Shown here: positions 22,130 through 25,349 of the stretch, in pieces
How positions within the stretch are numbered: the stretch's first letter is position 1
Layout of the letters: each line of letters opens with the position of its first letter
DNA from: Nocardia sp.
GTDB taxonomy: Bacteria; Actinomycetota; Actinomycetes; Mycobacteriales; Mycobacteriaceae
Assembly: GCA_013361595.1 (NCBI GenBank)
Contig: JABFXT010000003.1
Span: 1 to 25,349 of the forward strand
Direction: 5' to 3'
DNA length: 25,349 nucleotides
Notes under the pieces: model-generated
Seen by the model: the letters and a program-made list of their open reading frames with translations, nothing else
What the model was told of the DNA's origin: nothing
Database searches by the model: none
Position numbers and translations under genes: made by a program

Positions 22130-23314
22130 ATGCCGCTCGCCCTGCTCGCCCTCACCCTCGGGGCCTTCGGGATAGGCACCACCGAGTTCGTCGTCGTGGG
22201 ACTGCTCCCCGATATCGCCGGCACCTACGGTGTATCGATACCGACAGCCGGCCTCCTGGTCACCGGCTACGCCTTGGGCGTGGTGGCCGGCGCACCGCTG
22301 ATGACCGGCCTCGGCACCCGGATCGCCCGCAAGCGCATGCTGCTCGCCATGCTGCTGCTACTCGTCGTCGGCAACGTATTGTCCGCTGCCGCACCGACCT
22401 TCGCGGTTCTGGTGACGGGCCGGGTCATCGCCTCGCTCGCCCACGGCGCGTTCTTCGGCATCGGCGCGGTGGTAGCGGGCACCCTGGTCGCCCCGGCACG
22501 CCGGGCGAGCGCCATCGCGATCATGTTCACCGGATTGACCGTCGCGACCGTACTCGGAGTGCCGCTGGGCACCCTGCTCGGCCAGCACTTCGGCTGGCGG
22601 CTCACCTTCGTATTCGTTTCCCTGGTCGGGCTGGTCGGACTCCTCGGGGTCGCCGCGCTGATACCCGAGGCACCCGCACCACGCCACGCCCGGCTCCGAA
22701 GCGAACTCGCCGTCTTCCGGAACCCACAGGTCCTGCTGGCCATGGCCATGACAGTGCTCGGCTTCGGCGGCGTCTTCGCCGCGATCACCTATCTGGCACC
22801 GATGATGACCGAGGTCACCGGCTACGCCGAGAATTCGGTGACGTGGCTGTTGGTGCTGTTCGGCCTGGGTTTCTTCGCCGGGAATCTGATCGGCGGCAAG
22901 TTCGCCGACCGGCATCTGATGCCGATGCTCTACCTCTCACTGGGCGGGCTCGCGGTGGTACTGGCCCTGTTCACCGTCACCGCCCACAACAAGATCGCCG
23001 CCGCGATCACGGTGGTGCTGATCGGCGCACTGGGATTCGCGACCGTACCCCCACTCCAGAAGCGGGTGCTCGACCATGCCGCCGGTGCGCCCACCCTGGC
23101 CTCGGCCGTCAATATCGGCGCCTTCAACCTGGGCAACGCGATCGCCGCCTGGCTGGGCGGCGCGGTGATCGCGGCCGGGTTCGGATACACCGCACCCAAC
23201 TGGGTCGGCGTGGCCCTGGTGATCGCCGCGGTCGGCCTCGCGGTCACGTCGGACCTGCTGGAACGTCGCGCGAAGCGGGTGGACACGCCGGAACGCGAAC
23301 TGCTCGGCGTCTGA
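22130..23314 (+). CDS. MFS efflux transporter, DHA1 (12-TM) family
   Basis: A 394-residue transporter starting at the ATG after GTGGAGG with eight-base spacing. About 12 hydrophobic segments. The first reads LALTLGAFGIGTTEFVVVGLLPDIA, typical of the AraJ/YdhP/Cmx-type DHA1 exporters; motif A is GLGTRIARKRMLL, and GRVIASLAHGAFFGIGAVVAGTLV plus VPLGTLLGQHFGWRLTF mark helices 4 to 6 including antiporter motif C. Homologues export sugars, chloramphenicol or other small molecules by proton antiport; the substrate here is not determined. The C-terminus is short and charged. The marR gene opposite presumably regulates it. A long hairpin closes the unit 26 bases after the stop. Confidence 0.93.
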   Translation: MPLALLALTLGAFGIGTTEFVVVGLLPDIAGTYGVSIPTAGLLVTGYALGVVAGAPLMTGLGTRIARKRMLLAMLLLLVVGNVLSAAAPTFAVLVTGRVIASLAHGAFFGIGAVVAGTLVAPARRASAIAIMFTGLTVATVLGVPLGTLLGQHFGWRLTFVFVSLVGLVGLLGVAALIPEAPAPRHARLRSELAVFRNPQVLLAMAMTVLGFGGVFAAITYLAPMMTEVTGYAENSVTWLLVLFGLGFFAGNLIGGKFADRHLMPMLYLSLGGLAVVLALFTVTAHNKIAAAITVVLIGALGFATVPPLQKRVLDHAAGAPTLASAVNIGAFNLGNAIAAWLGGAVIAAGFGYTAPNWVGVALVIAAVGLAVTSDLLERRAKRVDTPERELLGV

Positions 23315-23339
23315 GTGCGCAGCCAGCACCGCCGAACCG

Positions 23340-23380
23340 CTCGCGCACGGTCGTCCACTCGACGAGCGACCGTGCGCGAG
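23340..23380. terminator. Strong 14-base hairpin after the DHA1 transporter
   Basis: CTCGCGCACGGTCG (23340-23353) and CGACCGTGCGCGAG (23367-23380) form a perfect 14-base stem with a 13-base loop. No T-tract. It begins 26 bases after the transporter stop and 27 bases before the methyltransferase start, so the latter probably has a promoter in this gap or depends on read-through. Confidence 0.7.
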
Positions 23381-23407
23381 GACAGCTGTCGGCGTACCGT
23401 CGACTTC

Positions 23408-24076
23408 GTGAGCAGCGGCGCACCGGCGGACGGCTCGGGCCTGTGGGCACGAGTGTTCGCGATGCTGTACGACCCGCTGCTCTGGCTGGGCGAGCGCCGG
23501 GGTATGGGGACGCGCCGCCGGAATCTGCTCGGGCGGGCGAGCGGGCGCACCGTCGAACTCGGCAGCGGTACCGGCCTCAACCTGAAGTACTACCCCGACG
23601 GCCTCGACGAGCTGACCCTGACCGAACCGGAAGCCGCGATGCGCACCCGCCTGTCGCGGAAACTGCGCCGCGACGACCGAGCCGGAACGCAGGTCCTCGA
23701 CGCATCCGCGGAACGACTACCGTTCGCGGACGGTAGCGTGGATACCGTCGTTTCGACGCTCGTACTGTGCACCGTCGACGACCCGGATCCGGCATTGCGG
23801 GAGATCGAACGCATCTTGCGCCCCGGCGGTCGGCTGCTTTTTCTCGAGCACGTGCGTTCCCGGTCTCCGCGGCTCGCCCGGTGGCAGGACCGTCTCGAGG
23901 AACCGTGGCGGCGGTTCGCGGAGGGCTGCCACTGCAACCGAGCCACGCTCGACCTGATCCGGGCGCGGGGGCTGGAACTCGACGATGTGCAGGAGACGTC
24001 GTGGCGCGGAATGCCCCCGATCGTCCGGCCGCTGATCACGGGTGCGGCCACCAGGAAGGTTTCCGGCCGGAGCTGA
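23408..24076 (+). CDS. Class I SAM-dependent methyltransferase (METTL7-like)
   Basis: A 222-residue methyltransferase from the GTG at 23408, chosen because the hairpin at 23340-23380 makes longer versions unlikely; no good ribosome-binding site is seen, and later starts are possible. SAM-binding motif I is VELGSGTGLNLKYYP (49-63), motif II has LTEPEAAM, motif III is DASAERLPFADGSVD, then TLVLCTVDDPDPALREIERILRPGGRLLFLEHV. The following LARWQDRLEEPWRRFAEGCHCNR block, with its Cys-His-Cys, is shared with METTL7-like and related bacterial methyltransferases, some of which methylate thiols or small lipophilic molecules. The start of the protein is partly hydrophobic (VFAMLYDPLLWLG), compatible with membrane association. 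Acceptor unknown. It is isolated between two terminating or non-coding gaps. Confidence 0.88.
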   Translation: MSSGAPADGSGLWARVFAMLYDPLLWLGERRGMGTRRRNLLGRASGRTVELGSGTGLNLKYYPDGLDELTLTEPEAAMRTRLSRKLRRDDRAGTQVLDASAERLPFADGSVDTVVSTLVLCTVDDPDPALREIERILRPGGRLLFLEHVRSRSPRLARWQDRLEEPWRRFAEGCHCNRATLDLIRARGLELDDVQETSWRGMPPIVRPLITGAATRKVSGRS

Positions 24077-24270
24077 ACCGCACCGGTTCCGCCGAATCCC
24101 GCATCGATATCCCCGGGCAGGCATCACGAATTGCACTGCCTCGCACTATTATCGATCACAACGTCGATCGATCCCGGCCTCGCGGCGCCTATTATTCAGG
24201 CAGCCGGAGTGGATCCGGCGCGTTCTCGGGCACGCACCTGTTCCGAGGGTGCGGAGGCTGGGAGATCATG

Positions 24271-24588
24271 ATGGAAAATCGCCTGGGCAAGTCGGTCGGC
24301 ATGGTGGCGTTCGGTGCGCTGCCCGTGGTCGCGGCAGTTGTACTCGCTGGTCCGTCCGCCGCGGACGCCACCGTCGGGCACGCCGCGCCGGTGGCCGGTA
24401 TCCCGCTGGAGAAGAGCGAGGACATCGCGACCGACCCGCACGCGCTCATTCCCGATCCGGTGCTGAACGGCTCGGTCGGCTCCGCCGTGGGATCGGCCAC
24501 CGGATCCGGCGGCTCACTCCTCGGCTCCGTGATCGGCGCCCTGGTCGGTTTCTTCCGTCCCGACGTGATACCGCAGGTTCTGCCCTGA
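24271..24588 (+). CDS. Small secreted protein, hypothetical, Gly/Ser-rich C-terminus
   Basis: A 105-residue protein. ATGs at 24268 and 24271 are adjacent; the second is chosen for its six-base spacing to GGGAG. It has a Sec signal peptide: basic MENRLGKSVG, hydrophobic MVAFGALPVVAAVVLAG, and a probable cleavage near SAADA at residue 33. The mature region contains PLEKSEDIATDPHALIPDPVLNG, then a Gly/Ser/Ala repeat-like stretch (GSVGSAVGSATGSGGSLLGS) ending in a hydrophobic helix VIGALVGFF, with no cysteine. The amphiphilic tail could sit in or near the cell envelope. I do not recognise a named family; such short exported proteins are common in Nocardia-type genomes. It has its own upstream gap (24077-24270) with AT-rich TATTAT elements that could be a promoter, and it is convergent with the HdeD-like gene. 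Confidence 0.75.
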   Translation: MENRLGKSVGMVAFGALPVVAAVVLAGPSAADATVGHAAPVAGIPLEKSEDIATDPHALIPDPVLNGSVGSAVGSATGSGGSLLGSVIGALVGFFRPDVIPQVLP

Positions 24589-24615
24589 TTGCCAGGTAAT
24601 TACCAAGATCCCCGA

Positions 24616-25203
24616 TCAGAGAGCGCTCGGTGTTTTCTTCGCGCCGCTGCGCACCTGGAAAGCTCCGACGATCTCCACGATTCCCATGAAGATCAACCAC
24701 CAGCCGGCCACCAGCGTCAGCACCGCGACGGAATGGAACGGCCAGACGATCAACATACCGCCGCCGATCAACAGCACTATGCCGAAGAAAACATTCCAGC
24801 CGCGCCCGGGAGCCCCCGAGGGCGCATCGATACCGGCGATCAGCACCGCCACGCCGCGGAACATCCAGCCGATACCGATCCACAGCGCCATCAGCAACAC
24901 AGCGTCGCCGAGGTGGCGCAATGCGAAAAAAGCCAAAATGAAGGACAGTACGGCGCTGACGATCAACATGACGCGCCAGCCGCTCGATATATGGCCACCG
25001 AATGCCGCGACCAACTGGAAGATGCCCGAGATCAGCAGATAGATACCGAACAGGACGGCCAAGACCACAATCGTCGGCCCGGGCCACAGCAGCACCAGAA
25101 TACCGACGACCACCGATGCCGAGCCGATGATCAGCATCGCCTGCCACGCGCGGCGGGCCAGTTGATGCAGCGGCCCCACATACTGTGTTTCGCTGGTAGT
25201 CAT
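24616..25203 (-). CDS. HdeD-family (DUF308) membrane protein
   Basis: A 195-residue integral membrane protein with six hydrophobic segments in three pairs, the arrangement of HdeD/DUF308 proteins. Recurrent motifs include WPGPTIVVLAVLFGIYLLISGIFQLV (helices 2-3), LWIGIGWMFRGVAVLIAGI, and WPFHSVAVLTLVAGWWLIFMGIVEIV, showing the internal repeat with the typical WP..[TS].L.L...[WG]..L...G...[LI]. HdeD contributes to acid resistance in E. coli; in actinobacteria the role is not established. The N-terminus is polar and the C-terminus ends in a short basic tail. No Shine-Dalgarno sequence precedes the ATG; instead a TATTAT hexamer ends six bases upstream. It is convergent with the secreted-protein gene, with 27 bases between the stops. 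Confidence 0.92.
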   Translation of the reverse strand: MTTSETQYVGPLHQLARRAWQAMLIIGSASVVVGILVLLWPGPTIVVLAVLFGIYLLISGIFQLVAAFGGHISSGWRVMLIVSAVLSFILAFFALRHLGDAVLLMALWIGIGWMFRGVAVLIAGIDAPSGAPGRGWNVFFGIVLLIGGGMLIVWPFHSVAVLTLVAGWWLIFMGIVEIVGAFQVRSGAKKTPSAL

Positions 25204-25209
25204 GGCGGC

Positions 25210-25215
25210 ATAATA
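25210..25215 (-). promoter_or_regulatory. Probable -10 element giving a leaderless hdeD-like transcript
   Basis: On the minus strand TATTAT (25215-25210) is followed by GCCGCC and the ATG, so transcription would start at or next to the A of the start codon. The absence of any ribosome-binding sequence supports a leaderless message, a frequent mode in Mycobacteriales. The -35 region is weak. The remaining bases 25216-25349 show no gene. Confidence 0.5.
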
Positions 25216-25349
25216 TGACGCCGACTACCAATTGCTGCGGATTAGCCCATATCGAGACCGGTACGGTATCGAAATGCGTCGACCAGCGTCCGCCCGGTAG
25301 CTCGTTTTCGGGCGGGGACAGCCGCACAAACCCTGCACGGGTGCCCCGG

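Noticed and set aside
24446..25327. Minus-strand 293-codon frame covering the HdeD-like gene
   Set aside because: Out of frame with the six-helix HdeD-like protein; its product has no membrane segments or known motifs.

Overview
The window is a stretch of a high-GC actinobacterial chromosome, most likely from the order Mycobacteriales and probably Nocardia or a close relative. This rests on strong G/C third-position codon use, GTG and TTG starts, a cysteine-anchored lipoprotein, mycobacterial-style acyl-CoA ligases (FadD) and crotonases, a DUF385/Ddn-type F420-linked protein and many TetR and MarR regulators. The genus is an inference. I see no rRNA, tRNA, CRISPR array, insertion sequence or phage gene.

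Left part (1-6155): the 3' end of hrpB, cut by the window edge, then a lipoprotein gene. Next comes a divergent pair of units. One is a FadD17-like acyl-CoA ligase on the minus strand; the other is two SnoaL-fold (NTF2-like) enzymes on the plus strand. A membrane diguanylate cyclase on the minus strand follows.

Centre-left (6388-10886): a compact plus-strand operon made of a crotonase-fold enzyme, an acyl-CoA ligase and a TetR regulator. The genes overlap by 4 bases, and a perfect 7-4-7 inverted repeat lies at the promoter. The operon converges on an unusual cytochrome P450 whose stop codon lies in the same CTAG as the TetR stop. This P450 lacks the K-helix EXXR arginine. The two ligases, the crotonase, the P450 and the SnoaL enzymes suggest CoA-dependent conversion of a lipid-like or cyclic substrate, which cannot be identified from sequence.

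Centre (11034-16209): a marR-DHA2 efflux operon with its operator, a histidinol-phosphatase/IMPase-like gene with altered catalytic residues, a small unknown gene and a CsbD-like stress gene. Between the last two lies a recombination scar: the 3' halves of a DUF4345 membrane-protein gene and a TetR gene stand head to head, both missing their 5' ends at the same place.

Right part (16465-25349): poxB (pyruvate:quinone oxidoreductase); a tetR/DUF385 divergent pair around a long composite palindrome; a stand-alone family A DNA polymerase; a marR/DHA1 efflux divergent pair; a METTL7-like methyltransferase; a small secreted glycine/serine-rich protein; and an HdeD-type membrane protein with a probable leaderless promoter. 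Several long GC-rich hairpins without T-tracts mark transcript ends. No gene-free gap exceeds 300 bases.
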